A stretch of 64,000 bases of DNA, taken from assembly GCA_001769655.1 (NCBI GenBank), contig MEPC01000029.1:22186-86185 (forward strand), read 5' to 3'. Both the position numbers and the translations under genes were made by a program. Below the pieces are notes generated by a model. The model worked only from the letters and a program-made list of their open reading frames with translations, was not told where the DNA came from and did not search any database. Numbering within the stretch: the first letter of the stretch is position 1; every line of letters begins with the position of its first letter. The stretch comes from Bacteroidetes bacterium RIFCSPLOWO2_12_FULL_37_12 (GTDB lineage: Bacteria > Bacteroidota > Bacteroidia > 2-12-FULL-37-12). This document shows, piece after piece, positions 25,091 through 35,113 of the stretch.

Positions 25091-26146
25091 GTGAAAATTT
25101 CAGCAAAGGAAGTTCTAAAGACACTTTCAGTAAAAAACATTTTTCTGCCTTTACTCATCGGCATCGGTGTTTCCGTTTATCTGGTATATGATAAAATTTC
25201 ATGGTCGCAGATAAATGAATTAAAAACAGCCAATCTCTTCTGGATTTGGGCTTCGGTCATCATGTTATTTCTGAGAAATGGTGGCTATATATATCGTTTG
25301 CGATTAATCACTGAAAAGGAATTAAGCTGGAAAGCATCCTTTAATGTAGTCATGCTTTGGGAGTTTACCTCGGCAGTTACTCCTACTGCTGTTGGTGGCA
25401 CTGCCATTGCGGCATTCTTTCTGCTTTCTGAAAAAATTCCGTTAGCCCGTGCTATTGCTTTTGTGGTGGTCACAGCGGTTTTTGATAATCTTTTTTTGAT
25501 TATTGTAGGAATTCTCCCTGTATTTTTCAGAGGGAAAGAAATGTTTCCAAACCCGGAGCTTCTCAATCTGAAAGTAGGATCATCCATTGAATATTTTTAT
25601 GGATTGAGTTATTTTTTGATACTGTTTTACACTGCCTTTATGGTATATGGACTTTTTATCAGACCCAGAGGACTGAAATGGATTATCATCAAATTATTTT
25701 CAATCTCGTTACTGAAAAGATGGAAAGTAGGAGCGGCAGATTTTGGTGAAGATATTATCAGTGCATCGCAGGAACTCAAACATCAGAAATTCGGTTATTG
25801 GTTTTCAATTTTTATCACCACATTTATTGTCTGGACTTCCAGATTTTTCTTTGTGAATTGCCTGACGGCGGCTGTAAATCCGGATATTAATCACTTGTTT
25901 GTGTTTGCCCGTCATTGTCTGTTATGGATAGTAATTCTGGTGGCGCCCACACCCGGCGGAAGTGGCATTGCTGAAATATCTTTCAACACATTTTTCGGAG
26001 AGTTTCTTAATAATCACCTCACAGCTATTGTTATTTTCTGGAGAATTTTAACTTACTGGATATATCTCCTCGGTGGAATTATTCTTTTAGCTCTCTGGCT
26101 TCCCAAAAAAGTGCTGAAGGATGGTAGTAAGGTCACAAAACAATGA
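25091..26146 (+). CDS. Flippase-like integral membrane protein (YbhN/UPF0104, LPG synthase TM-like)
   Basis: The protein has 351 residues starting with GTG at 25091; AAGGACCT lies 12-5 bases before it. About eight helices are visible. RNGGYIYRLRLIT, then LWEFTSAVTPTAVGGTAIAAF and late VAPTPGGSGIAEISFNTFF are the repeated P-x-G-G-x-G motifs of the UPF0104 family, related to the membrane domain of lysylphosphatidylglycerol synthase MprF. No synthase domain follows, so lipid flipping is only a possibility. Its end overlaps the MFS gene by four bases (ATGA), indicating translational coupling. Confidence 0.82.
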   Translation: MKISAKEVLKTLSVKNIFLPLLIGIGVSVYLVYDKISWSQINELKTANLFWIWASVIMLFLRNGGYIYRLRLITEKELSWKASFNVVMLWEFTSAVTPTAVGGTAIAAFFLLSEKIPLARAIAFVVVTAVFDNLFLIIVGILPVFFRGKEMFPNPELLNLKVGSSIEYFYGLSYFLILFYTAFMVYGLFIRPRGLKWIIIKLFSISLLKRWKVGAADFGEDIISASQELKHQKFGYWFSIFITTFIVWTSRFFFVNCLTAAVNPDINHLFVFARHCLLWIVILVAPTPGGSGIAEISFNTFFGEFLNNHLTAIVIFWRILTYWIYLLGGIILLALWLPKKVLKDGSKVTKQ

Positions 26147-27420
26147 CCCGCAATAAATCCGCTCTTTTTCTCTTATACACTGCCAATTCCATTTCCGGAT
26201 TTGCCCAGGGAATCTCCATGTTGTCTATCCCCTGGTATTTTGCAAAAAACCAGCAATCAACGGTTTTCAATTTGTTTTATGGTCTTCTCACTTTCATTGC
26301 TTTATTCTGGGGCTTGTATGCCGGTACGCTGATAGATAAATATAACCGCAAAAAAGTTTTTATCATATTAAATATTGTGTGTGGCATTATGGTGACGGGT
26401 ATTGGTTTTGTGGGCTTGATGGACACATTTTTACCATTGTGGTTAATAGCCGCTGTTTTTGGTATCACTATGTTCAATTATAATATTCATTACCCCGCTT
26501 TATATGCTTTTGGGCAGGAAATTACAGAACCCGAAAATTATGGTCAATTAAATTCTCAGATTGAAATTGTGGGGCAAAGCACTTCATTTCTCGCAGGTCT
26601 AATCGGAGCCCAGTTAATTGACGGAGTCAATACTTCTTTTACCTGTAATTTTCTTCTGTTTTCAAAGACATTTACTGTTCACATTTCACAATGGAAAATC
26701 TGGGAAATATTCCTGCTCGATGGATTCACTTATTTCTTAGCTATTACACTGATATTTTTTATCCGGTACAAACCGCAAGTAGTGAGAAATATTGAAACAG
26801 GGAATATGCTCAAGAGAATTAAAACCGGTTTTTCATTTCTTAAAAAAAATAAAAACATTTTCCTTTTCGGACTAATGTCCTACGCCATTTTTGCAACGGT
26901 TTTGGTTGAGTTTCATGCGGTTTTGCCCATGTACATCAGCAACCATTTGCACTCAAAAGGGTATGTATTTGCCATCAGCGAAGGCACTTTTTCCCTTGGG
27001 GCTTTATTGGCGGGTATTTTCATCAGGAAACTCTCTAAAAAACACAACATTATAAAATCAATCATTTTTATGATGCTGGTTACCGGAGGAATTTACTTAG
27101 TTACTGCATTTACCTGTCAGATTAGCGTTGTTTATATTTATTCAGCCATCTTAGGATTCACAAACGCAGGAACTCGAGTGTTAAGAATGACTTTTCTTTT
27201 CAAATCGGTTTCAAACGATTTGATGGGAAGGGTAAACAGTGTCTTCAACATGCTTAATGTGCTCACACGAACCGGATTTATTTTACTTTTTGGAATGGTA
27301 TTTTTTTCAAACGGCTCTAACATTACCCACGCATTTACCATTTTAGCTGTTTTCCTTTTTATTTCAACGATTCCGATTTTTTTTATTCCAAACGAGAATG
27401 AGCCACATTCAAAAAAATAG
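26143..27420 (+). CDS. Major facilitator superfamily transporter
   Basis: The protein has 425 residues and twelve hydrophobic segments. AGTLIDKYNRKKVF near residues 61-74 is the MFS loop 2-3 signature (G...D+..R+). A second half starts near 240 after a cytoplasmic loop. GLIGAQLIDGVNTSF and LGFTNAGTRVLRMTF fit the family of MFS permeases with an enlarged periplasmic loop. Substrate unknown; drug or metabolite efflux is a usual guess. It overlaps the preceding flippase-like gene. Confidence 0.8.
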   Translation: MTRNKSALFLLYTANSISGFAQGISMLSIPWYFAKNQQSTVFNLFYGLLTFIALFWGLYAGTLIDKYNRKKVFIILNIVCGIMVTGIGFVGLMDTFLPLWLIAAVFGITMFNYNIHYPALYAFGQEITEPENYGQLNSQIEIVGQSTSFLAGLIGAQLIDGVNTSFTCNFLLFSKTFTVHISQWKIWEIFLLDGFTYFLAITLIFFIRYKPQVVRNIETGNMLKRIKTGFSFLKKNKNIFLFGLMSYAIFATVLVEFHAVLPMYISNHLHSKGYVFAISEGTFSLGALLAGIFIRKLSKKHNIIKSIIFMMLVTGGIYLVTAFTCQISVVYIYSAILGFTNAGTRVLRMTFLFKSVSNDLMGRVNSVFNMLNVLTRTGFILLFGMVFFSNGSNITHAFTILAVFLFISTIPIFFIPNENEPHSKK

Positions 27421-27486
27421 CTACTTAATCTACAAAATAAATTTTTATTGTCCGTAATTTATAGTTTTCACTTAACGGATTTCTTG

Positions 27487-27525
27487 CCCCTCTCCATTTT
27501 TTTGGAGAGGGGCTGGGGTGAGGTC
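27487..27525 (+). repeat. GC-rich REP-like hairpin, CCCCTCTCC family, copy 1
   Basis: CCCCTCTCC, a T-rich loop and GGAGAGGGG are followed by CTGGGGTGAGGTC. A near-identical copy is at 49874-49912 and an inverted one at 62136-62176. Confidence 0.9.
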
Positions 27526-27667
27526 TTTAAGATTGACGCGTATTCCACCCTCCCCCCTCGTTTCAATTACTCTACAATTCACATTCTCTTATTGAAAAAA
27601 AACTTAGATAATCGTAAAAAAACATAGGAATTCACGAATGAATTTAGTAATTTTAGCCCCTAATGAA

Positions 27668-29703
<2,036 letters not shown>

Positions 29704-29996
29704 ATATTTATTGATTACTATGTAAAAGTTTTGTTTTCATAATTTTTTTTTAGGGTGTTGTAATGTCGAATTCACGAGAATATGCTTTAATATTTAATTT
29801 AATTTACATACTTTTGCCATGATTTTAAAAAAGATAGTTCAAATATCTGCTGTTTTTCCGGACCAAAACTTCAGAAATTAAATTTTTCTTACAAATATTT
29901 CAGATAATAATCCTATTGGTAATGGCCGGAATCAGATTTAATTTCATCAATACATTATTGCAATATAGCGTTAAATGTTTTTTTTATATTGCGCCT

Positions 29997-31634
29997 ATGA
30001 AATCAATTCCGGTAATACTTGCATTTACGTTATATACTGCATTTGCGGCGGCTCAGGTTGATAAAACAAAAACCTATTTTGATAAATCGGGTATTGCAAG
30101 TAGTGAGAGCTCCGCTTACTATTATAGGGAAAAAGCCAAGAAAAAAGATAATTATAAATCGTTTTATGTTCTTGGAAAAACACTTTATTTTGAAGGTAAA
30201 ATACTAAAAGCAAGTTATGAAGATGAAAATAAAAATGTTTATGCCGGAACCTGCACATGGTACTATAAGAATGGAAATAAAAAAGCAGTGAGAACATTTA
30301 CAGAAGAAGGGATTGAAAATGGCACAACATTTTTATATTATGAAAGCGGGAAAATCTGGAAAGAAATTGAATATGCGGACGGTAAAGCTGTCAAAAACAG
30401 CTATAAAGAATATACAGAAGACGGTCAGGCAAGCAGAATTTATGAAGAAGAATTTGATAATAATAACAACGATTGGGACCTGTACAAAAGCGATAAAAGT
30501 GCGGCACAAATTAATGATGGAATGTTATCTATAAGCTCTTTTACCAGTGAGGGTACTTCCAGATACGTGAGCTTCCCGGGGCAACTGCAAGAATTTATTT
30601 TAGAAGCAAATATGTCTATTCAGGATTTGAAAGAAGGAGAACATGCCGGAATTCTCTTTGGATTTAAAGATTGGCAGAACTATAGTTTTTTCTCTATTTC
30701 ATCAGGATCATTTAATATAGGGTCATATTTTGAAGGAGTTAGCTTAATGGAAGTAGAAGGTATGTATTCCAGTGCCGTGAATAATAAAGCATTTAATAAT
30801 ATTAAAATATTAAGTATCGGTGGCGAGAATAATATATACTCCATTAATGGCGAAATTCAATACAAAGGGAAAAAAACAAGGAGCTACGGAAGTAAAATTG
30901 GTTTCGCAGTAAGCGGTAAATCGGTTGCCCAAATCAACAAGTTAATATTAAAGGAAATTGACTTAAAAGGACAGGGCTTATCGTCTTCCAATGAGGACAT
31001 GAGCATAAAATCCAGTGGTTCCGGTCTTATTTTTTCTGCCTCAGGATATATCATAACGAATCACCACGTAATAGAAAATGCAGATAAAATAATGGTTGAT
31101 TTACAGCGTGGCGGAATTTCTAAAACATACAAGGCAAGTATTATCCAAAAGGATGCGGTAAATGACCTCGCAATTATTAAAATTGAGGATGAGAATTTTA
31201 CTACTTTATCAAAACTGAGGTATGCTTTTTTAGATAAAGGGGGCTTGGATGTAGGGGCAAGTGTATTTACTATCGGCTATCCGTTAGCATTATCCGGAAT
31301 GGGGAAAGAACCAAAATTTACCGATGGAAAAATCAGTTCAAAAACCGGTTATAATAATGCCCTGAACACATATCAAACCTCCATCCCCGTTCAACCGGGA
31401 AGTAGCGGAAGTCCGCTATTTAATAAAAATGGACAATTTATAGGAATAATCAATGCAAAAATTATGGATGCTGATAATGTATCTTATGCCATAAAACTCA
31501 ATTATATAAAAAATATAATTGACTTGTTACCTGATATTCCTGAGCTTCCTAATGACGGTAGCATATCGGAATTATCATTGGAAGAAAAAGTAAAAATTCT
31601 ATCAGGTTATATTGTATTTATTAAAATTAAATGA
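29997..31634 (+). CDS. Secreted trypsin-like serine protease with MORN-type repeats
   Basis: Starting at 29997 gives 545 residues with a signal peptide (MKSIPVILAFTLYTAFAAAQ); an upstream ATG at 29916 only adds a non-signal extension. Residues about 83-145 hold MORN/toxin-wing type repeats (WYYKNGNKKAVRTF, LYYESGKIWKEIEYADGK). Residues about 150-325 look like a beta-sandwich of the LamG / glycosyl-hydrolase accessory type. The C-terminal third is a trypsin/DegP-like protease: TNHHV with His 357, NDLAI with Asp 390, and GSSGSP with Ser 470. No PDZ domain is seen. It overlaps the next gene by four bases (ATGA). The gap upstream (29704-29996) is AT-rich; it holds a TACTTTTG match at 29809-29816 but no gene I can support. 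Confidence 0.82.
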   Translation: MKSIPVILAFTLYTAFAAAQVDKTKTYFDKSGIASSESSAYYYREKAKKKDNYKSFYVLGKTLYFEGKILKASYEDENKNVYAGTCTWYYKNGNKKAVRTFTEEGIENGTTFLYYESGKIWKEIEYADGKAVKNSYKEYTEDGQASRIYEEEFDNNNNDWDLYKSDKSAAQINDGMLSISSFTSEGTSRYVSFPGQLQEFILEANMSIQDLKEGEHAGILFGFKDWQNYSFFSISSGSFNIGSYFEGVSLMEVEGMYSSAVNNKAFNNIKILSIGGENNIYSINGEIQYKGKKTRSYGSKIGFAVSGKSVAQINKLILKEIDLKGQGLSSSNEDMSIKSSGSGLIFSASGYIITNHHVIENADKIMVDLQRGGISKTYKASIIQKDAVNDLAIIKIEDENFTTLSKLRYAFLDKGGLDVGASVFTIGYPLALSGMGKEPKFTDGKISSKTGYNNALNTYQTSIPVQPGSSGSPLFNKNGQFIGIINAKIMDADNVSYAIKLNYIKNIIDLLPDIPELPNDGSISELSLEEKVKILSGYIVFIKIK

Positions 31635-32464
31635 AGAATATGAAGGCAATTTTTTTATTTTTCTTCTTTTTCTTGACTGGAGCAATTCTGCACGTACATG
31701 CCCAAAAAAATAAAGGGGAGCCCAATGAATTAGATAAGTTATACATTCCAACGCAGAATTCAGTTTTCAATCCAGGTAAAAGTTCAACAAAAAACAGCTC
31801 ACCAAGTGAAAACAATAACGCTATAAAGTTTAACCCCGTGCTACTCACTCGAAGTATTGGCGCCTTATTCTATGAAAAATGGCTCTCTGATGAAATCAGT
31901 GTGCAGGGTGGACTCGGAATTTGTTATAATAAAGATATCATGATGGGTAAGTTGTCAGAGATACAACGGGAATTTAACTTTTCAAGAGACGCAACCTCAA
32001 GTTTTAATATTTCGGATATTATGCTAAGGGGAGAATTCAGTTCTGGTAGCACACCATTCATTTCTTTTGCTTTTCGTTTTTTCGGGAGTGGCTATTATGA
32101 TTCTGAGAGTTATTTTGAATTAAATTTCCGCTACTATTCCAACACGTTAAAAATACCTGATGCCACTGAATCCTATAATAAACGCGTATTGGATTTACCC
32201 GAAGTAACGGTGAGGAATTTTAATTATTTATTAACGTATGGTTACCAGGTTTATACCTCCGGAAAAATCCGTACTTCTCATGATTTTTATTATGGGATTG
32301 GCTTAAGAAATACATCTTATGATAGTTTTAGGGAAGAAAAAATGACTGTTATGGATGAGTTTGGATATCCAAGAGAAATAGATGTACATAAAAAAACAGG
32401 TTCCCGGGAAACGGTATTAATGCCCTTTATGATTATTGGATATGCCTTTGGATTTTTATTTTAA
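31631..32464 (+). CDS. Putative outer-membrane beta-barrel protein, unknown
   Basis: The protein has 277 residues; a second ATG at 31640 gives MKAIFLFFFFFLTGAILHVHAQ, a clear signal peptide. The mature part has an Asn/Ser-rich linker (to about 60) and then alternating strands with aromatic girdles (SYFELNFRYYS, FYYGIGLRNTSY), ending MIIGYAFGFLF, a typical barrel-closing strand with terminal Phe. It is translationally coupled to the secreted protease upstream, so the two may function together at the surface. An IS1595-type element is inserted 22 bases after its stop. Confidence 0.6.
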   Translation: MKNMKAIFLFFFFFLTGAILHVHAQKNKGEPNELDKLYIPTQNSVFNPGKSSTKNSSPSENNNAIKFNPVLLTRSIGALFYEKWLSDEISVQGGLGICYNKDIMMGKLSEIQREFNFSRDATSSFNISDIMLRGEFSSGSTPFISFAFRFFGSGYYDSESYFELNFRYYSNTLKIPDATESYNKRVLDLPEVTVRNFNYLLTYGYQVYTSGKIRTSHDFYYGIGLRNTSYDSFREEKMTVMDEFGYPREIDVHKKTGSRETVLMPFMIIGYAFGFLF

Positions 32465-32478
32465 TGTAAAGGTGCCTC

Positions 32479-32486
32479 TAAAAAAA
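32479..32486 (+). repeat. Target-site duplication, left copy
   Basis: TAAAAAAA immediately before the left inverted repeat of the IS1595-type element is repeated at 35348-35355. Confidence 0.7.
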
Positions 32487-32511
32487 GGTAACTATATATT
32501 TCTTTGCACAA
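32487..32511 (+). repeat. Left terminal inverted repeat of the IS1595-type element
   Basis: It begins GGTAACTATAT and ends TTTGCACAA. Confidence 0.8.
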
Positions 32512-32554
32512 TAAGGCGTGTATGTCTATGAAAATCAAATAGTTGCAATTAAAT

Positions 32555-32677
32555 CTACCATTTGCTTTTTTTCTTTCTATTCTTTGGCTTTGGTGCCGGA
32601 TTGTCACCTACGGCAATTCTTATCACATCTTCAAGTGTTCCGGTAATTTTGAGTGGTTTTTCTTTTTTGTTTTTCAT
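32555..32677 (-). CDS. Small basic cargo protein (40 aa)
   Basis: ATG at 32677 gives 40 residues: MKNKKEKPLKITGTLEDVIR, then IAVGDNPAPK and a Lys/Arg-rich end. A consensus -7 element (TATCTTTG, minus strand, 32686-32693) sits nine bases upstream. I recall small proteins with a similar 'KPLKITGTLEDV' start as common hypotheticals in Bacteroidota, but I cannot assign a function. It lies at the left edge inside the IS1595-type element and is transcribed outward. Confidence 0.65.
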   Translation of the reverse strand: MKNKKEKPLKITGTLEDVIRIAVGDNPAPKPKNRKKKSKW

Positions 32678-32685
32678 ATTAAAAA

Positions 32686-32693
32686 CAAAGATA
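32686..32693 (-). promoter_or_regulatory. -7 element for the 40-residue cargo gene
   Basis: TATCTTTG on the minus strand fits TAnnTTTG. No clear -33 is seen. Confidence 0.5.
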
Positions 32694-32822
32694 TGTCTTT
32701 TAAATGAAAAAATTAACCGTCTTCCTATCTATGGGACAAATGTTTTCAAAACACAAAAATAACAATTTAATTCAAATATACTTTACCCACACCAATTGTG
32801 GATAAGTTTTTTATTGTTTCTG

Positions 32823-32853
32823 TTGTTTTTCAAATTCAAACTATTTACCTTTG
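32823..32853 (+). promoter_or_regulatory. Promoter for the 134-residue cargo gene
   Basis: TTG at 32823-32825 and TACCTTTG at 32846-32853, spacer 20 bases, match the Bacteroidota consensus. Confidence 0.7.
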
Positions 32854-32877
32854 TAATCGAAAACAATATAAATCAAA

Positions 32878-33282
32878 ATGAAAAATAAACCAGATGATAA
32901 TTTCTTAAATACGTTATTTGAGAAAAAACAAGAGTTACTACAGCAAGTGACCACCATTGATAATACTATTTTAATGTTTGGTGGGGAGATTAATCCAGAA
33001 ATAAATGGAAAGAATGGAAAAAACATTATAAACATGGATATTCCCAATGAATATGATTTTAATTTAACGTGGGAAGAAAAAACCATGTTTGCACTAAAAC
33101 ATTTAAAAAAAGAAGCATTGGTAGAAGAAATTGTTAGTTATTTAAAAAAACTTGAACCTGACGAAAAAGAGGACATTTTGTTTAAGAGGGTAAGGGTTGC
33201 CGCCTCCAATTTATGTCATAAACGTGGTTTAATTGAAATAGCTAAAAAAATAGGCAAGAAGGTTGTGTATAGATATAAATAA
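32878..33282 (+). CDS. Cargo protein with C-terminal winged-helix-like region (134 aa)
   Basis: A helical N-terminus is rich in charged residues (NTLFEKKQELLQQVTTIDNT), followed by a Gly/Asn linker. Residues about 70-134 (EKTMFALKHLKKEALVEEIV, then RVRVAASNLCHKRGLIEIAK and KVVYRYK) read as a winged helix-turn-helix with a basic wing. A DNA-binding regulatory role inside the mobile element is inferred. It has its own consensus promoter. A 12-bp perfect hairpin begins at the base after its stop. Confidence 0.65.
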   Translation: MKNKPDDNFLNTLFEKKQELLQQVTTIDNTILMFGGEINPEINGKNGKNIINMDIPNEYDFNLTWEEKTMFALKHLKKEALVEEIVSYLKKLEPDEKEDILFKRVRVAASNLCHKRGLIEIAKKIGKKVVYRYK

Positions 33283-33500
33283 GAAACCGTTACTCTGAAT
33301 CAGTAACGGTTTCTAAAATATTGCCTCGTTGAGTGCCAACTCTGCAACGGCTTTCAACCGTTTGTAACAAGGTTCGTAACCTTGCGGGGCAACTAATTAA
33401 AAGAGGAATAAGAAAACCTATAAGAAAAAACTAATTGTAGGTTGTGGGGTTGTTTGATGACGTACCATTAACCGAATTAAACGACCCTCTTATCCTTTTT
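33272..33500 (-). ncRNA. Predicted structured non-coding RNA carried by the IS1595-type element
   Basis: On the minus strand a consensus promoter (33507-33537) is followed by three structures. First is a 5' hairpin (33447-33487, 11-bp stem with two G-U pairs). Second is a three-armed fold closed by TTGCCCCG/CGAGGCAA (33321-33392). Third is a 12-bp perfect hairpin followed by TTATTTATAT, a terminator on this strand. The middle arms are CAAGGTTACGAACCTTG (7 bp), AACGGTTGAAAGCCGTT (7 bp with one G-U) and GAGTTGGCACTC (4 bp). The frame starting at the only ATG near the 5' end stops after 16 codons. It fills the 366-base gap between the 134-residue gene and the ribbon-helix-helix gene. Family not recognised; ends approximate. 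Confidence 0.6.
33283..33313 (-). terminator. 12-bp perfect hairpin terminator
   Basis: GAAACCGTTACT and AGTAACGGTTTC form a perfect stem. On the minus strand it is followed by a U-rich tail, on the plus strand by TAAAATATT, so it best ends the minus-strand RNA. It may also end the 134-residue gene. Confidence 0.75.
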
Positions 33501-33506
33501 ATTTTA

Positions 33507-33537
33507 CAAAGGTAAGCAGTAAATCTGAAATTAACAA
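33507..33537 (-). promoter_or_regulatory. Minus-strand promoter of the predicted RNA
   Basis: On the minus strand TTG (33537-33535), a 20-base spacer and TACCTTTG (33514-33507) match the Bacteroidota consensus exactly. Expected transcript start is near 33500. Confidence 0.7.
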
Positions 33538-33588
33538 GTTTGTATTTACGTTGTTTATACAATGTGGATAACTTTTTCTTTAAAAATA

Positions 33589-33620
33589 TTTGTTTATACA
33601 AAGTAATACACGTATCTTTG
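33589..33620 (+). promoter_or_regulatory. Promoter for the ribbon-helix-helix and transposase genes
   Basis: TTTG at 33589-33592 and TATCTTTG at 33613-33620, spacer 20 bases, match the consensus. Confidence 0.7.
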
Positions 33621-33648
33621 TACCGTACCTGAGGTTAATAACCAAAAA

Positions 33649-33789
33649 ATGAAAAAAGAAACGGTTATCATTATAAGGATTGATAATGAAATGAAAAAAG
33701 AAATAAAAAAGTTGGCTGAAAAAGATAGTCGCACCCTAAGCGATTTTATCAGATTACAATTAAAAAAATTGACCGAAAAAGTCAAATAA
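33649..33789 (+). CDS. Ribbon-helix-helix protein (46 aa)
   Basis: MKKETVIIIRIDNEMKKEIK, then KLAEKDSRTLSDFIRLQLKK in short form, is the Arc/CopG/MetJ-type pattern: a short beta strand (TVIIIRI) followed by two helices with S-x-FIR at the second. Such proteins bind DNA as dimers and often repress their own operon. It sits 49 bases upstream of the transposase and probably in one transcript with it, so it may regulate transposition. No partner toxin is visible. Confidence 0.75.
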   Translation: MKKETVIIIRIDNEMKKEIKKLAEKDSRTLSDFIRLQLKKLTEKVK

Positions 33790-33838
33790 TTTTTTTTGCC
33801 CTTAATGTAATACATTGTATAAACAAAATAAATTTATT

Positions 33839-34783
33839 ATGAACACACAAACACAATTCACCAACCTTATAGAGTTGCAAAAGCAATTCAGAGATGAGGA
33901 TACTTGCTGGAAGTATTTAGAGAAACTACGTTGGACGGAGACAAAGGGGAACCCCATTTGTCCGTTCTGTTCCTCTAATAAGTTTTATGAACTAAAAAGA
34001 AAATTTAATTACCGGTGTGCCAACAGCGATTGTAGAAAAACCTATAATGTAAAAACAGGAAGTATTTTTGAAAACACCAAAATTCCTTTACGCACTTGGT
34101 TTATTGCTATCTATGTTGAAACCTCACACAAAAAAGGAATTTCCTCTTTACAATTACATAGAGATTTGGGGATTACTCAAAAAACTGCGTGGTTCATTTT
34201 GCACAGGGTTCGTGAAATGCTAAAAAGCAAGGCACCACACATGCTAAACAGCACCGTTGAAATTGATGAGACCTATGTAGGTGGAAAAGAAAGATTCAAA
34301 CACACAAGACAAAGAAAAGATTTAAAAGAAGGCAGAGGATGTGTAAATAAAACAATGGTGTTCTCTATACTTGATAGAAACAGCGGGGTGTATTCTCAGG
34401 TCGTTAATAATGTTGATGGAGAAACGCTAAAGCCGATTATCAGAACAGCGGTAGATAAATCTACGGTTATTGTTACAGATGGTTTTGGGGCGTATCAGGG
34501 ACTTAATAAAGATTATCGGCACGAGGTTGTTAATCATGCCCAAGATGAGTGGGTGTGTGGACAATTCCACACCAACAGCGTAGAGGGATTTTTTGGACTA
34601 CTTAAAAGAGGTATAATAGGAATTTATCATTATGTAAGTCCGAAACACCTGCACAGGTATTGTAATGAGTTTGGGTTTCGCTACAATACACGAACACAAG
34701 CAGAGGCAGAAAGGTTTGATAATGCTTTGTCCCAATGTGATAAGAGATTAAAATATACAGATTTGATTAAGAAAACAGTATGA
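33839..34783 (+). CDS. IS1595-family (ISXO2-like) transposase
   Basis: The protein has 314 residues from the ATG at 33839; an ATG at 33815 adds only eight. The N-terminal zinc ribbon has CPFCSSNKFYEL and YRCANSDCRKTY, followed by SIFENTKIPLRTWF, typical of the IS1595 zinc-finger domain. The catalytic domain has IDETYVGGKE with Asp 143, TDGFGAY with Asp 214, and HTNSVEGFFGLLKRG with Glu 249. The length is complete and no frameshift is seen, so it is probably functional. It is the transposase of the element at 32487-35347. Confidence 0.95.
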   Translation: MNTQTQFTNLIELQKQFRDEDTCWKYLEKLRWTETKGNPICPFCSSNKFYELKRKFNYRCANSDCRKTYNVKTGSIFENTKIPLRTWFIAIYVETSHKKGISSLQLHRDLGITQKTAWFILHRVREMLKSKAPHMLNSTVEIDETYVGGKERFKHTRQRKDLKEGRGCVNKTMVFSILDRNSGVYSQVVNNVDGETLKPIIRTAVDKSTVIVTDGFGAYQGLNKDYRHEVVNHAQDEWVCGQFHTNSVEGFFGLLKRGIIGIYHYVSPKHLHRYCNEFGFRYNTRTQAEAERFDNALSQCDKRLKYTDLIKKTV

Positions 34784-34836
34784 TTTTTTAGCAATAGCTA
34801 CCTATAACACTGGGAAATGATTGAAATAAAAATCAT

Positions 34837-34844
34837 TACCTTTG
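34837..34844 (+). promoter_or_regulatory. -7 element before the 87-residue cargo gene
   Basis: TACCTTTG, five bases before the GTG start at 34849, would give a nearly leaderless transcript. The -33 element is not clear. Confidence 0.4.
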
Positions 34845-34848
34845 CATT

Positions 34849-35112
34849 GTGAAAAACAATTCAAAAAATAAACCAATAGTTTTGATTGAATGGAATGATT
34901 CTGTATTAGGATTCCAGGGATGGAAAATAGCAAAAGAAAACATTGAAAACATTACCCGTTTTCTTTCGGTAGGGTTTTTAATTTATAAAGACAAAGAAAA
35001 AACCATTCTTTATCCACACATTGAAGACACAAAAGAAAATGACATGGTGGGTTCTGGAGATATAACCATTCCCAACTCTGCAATAAAAAAAATAACTATT
35101 CTAAAAAAATAA
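34849..35112 (+). CDS. Small cargo protein, unknown (87 aa)
   Basis: It starts with GTG at 34849. VLIEWNDSVLGFQGWKIAKE, then FLSVGFLIYKDKEKTILYP and GDITIPNSAIKKITIL give a mostly beta protein. I recall this layout (W-D-S ... G-W ... G-F/Y-L ... I-P-x-x-A-I) from small proteins of prophages and islands. Function unknown. It ends one base before the stop codon of the convergent 46-residue gene. Confidence 0.65.
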   Translation: MKNNSKNKPIVLIEWNDSVLGFQGWKIAKENIENITRFLSVGFLIYKDKEKTILYPHIEDTKENDMVGSGDITIPNSAIKKITILKK

Positions 35113-35113
35113 A

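Noticed and set aside
29820..29878. An 18-codon ORF after a TACTTTTG box upstream of the protease gene
   Set aside because: Too short, with no recognisable features and no conservation information.
33321..33392. A tRNA gene on the plus strand (anticodon-like TTC)
   Set aside because: It lacks the D-loop GG, a proper D-arm and the T-loop A58, has an extra base pair in the end stem, and the stronger signals (promoter, terminator) point to the minus strand.
33649..33789. Ribbon-helix-helix gene as antitoxin of a toxin-antitoxin pair
   Set aside because: The next gene is the transposase and no toxin-like partner is adjacent; a regulator of the element is more likely.
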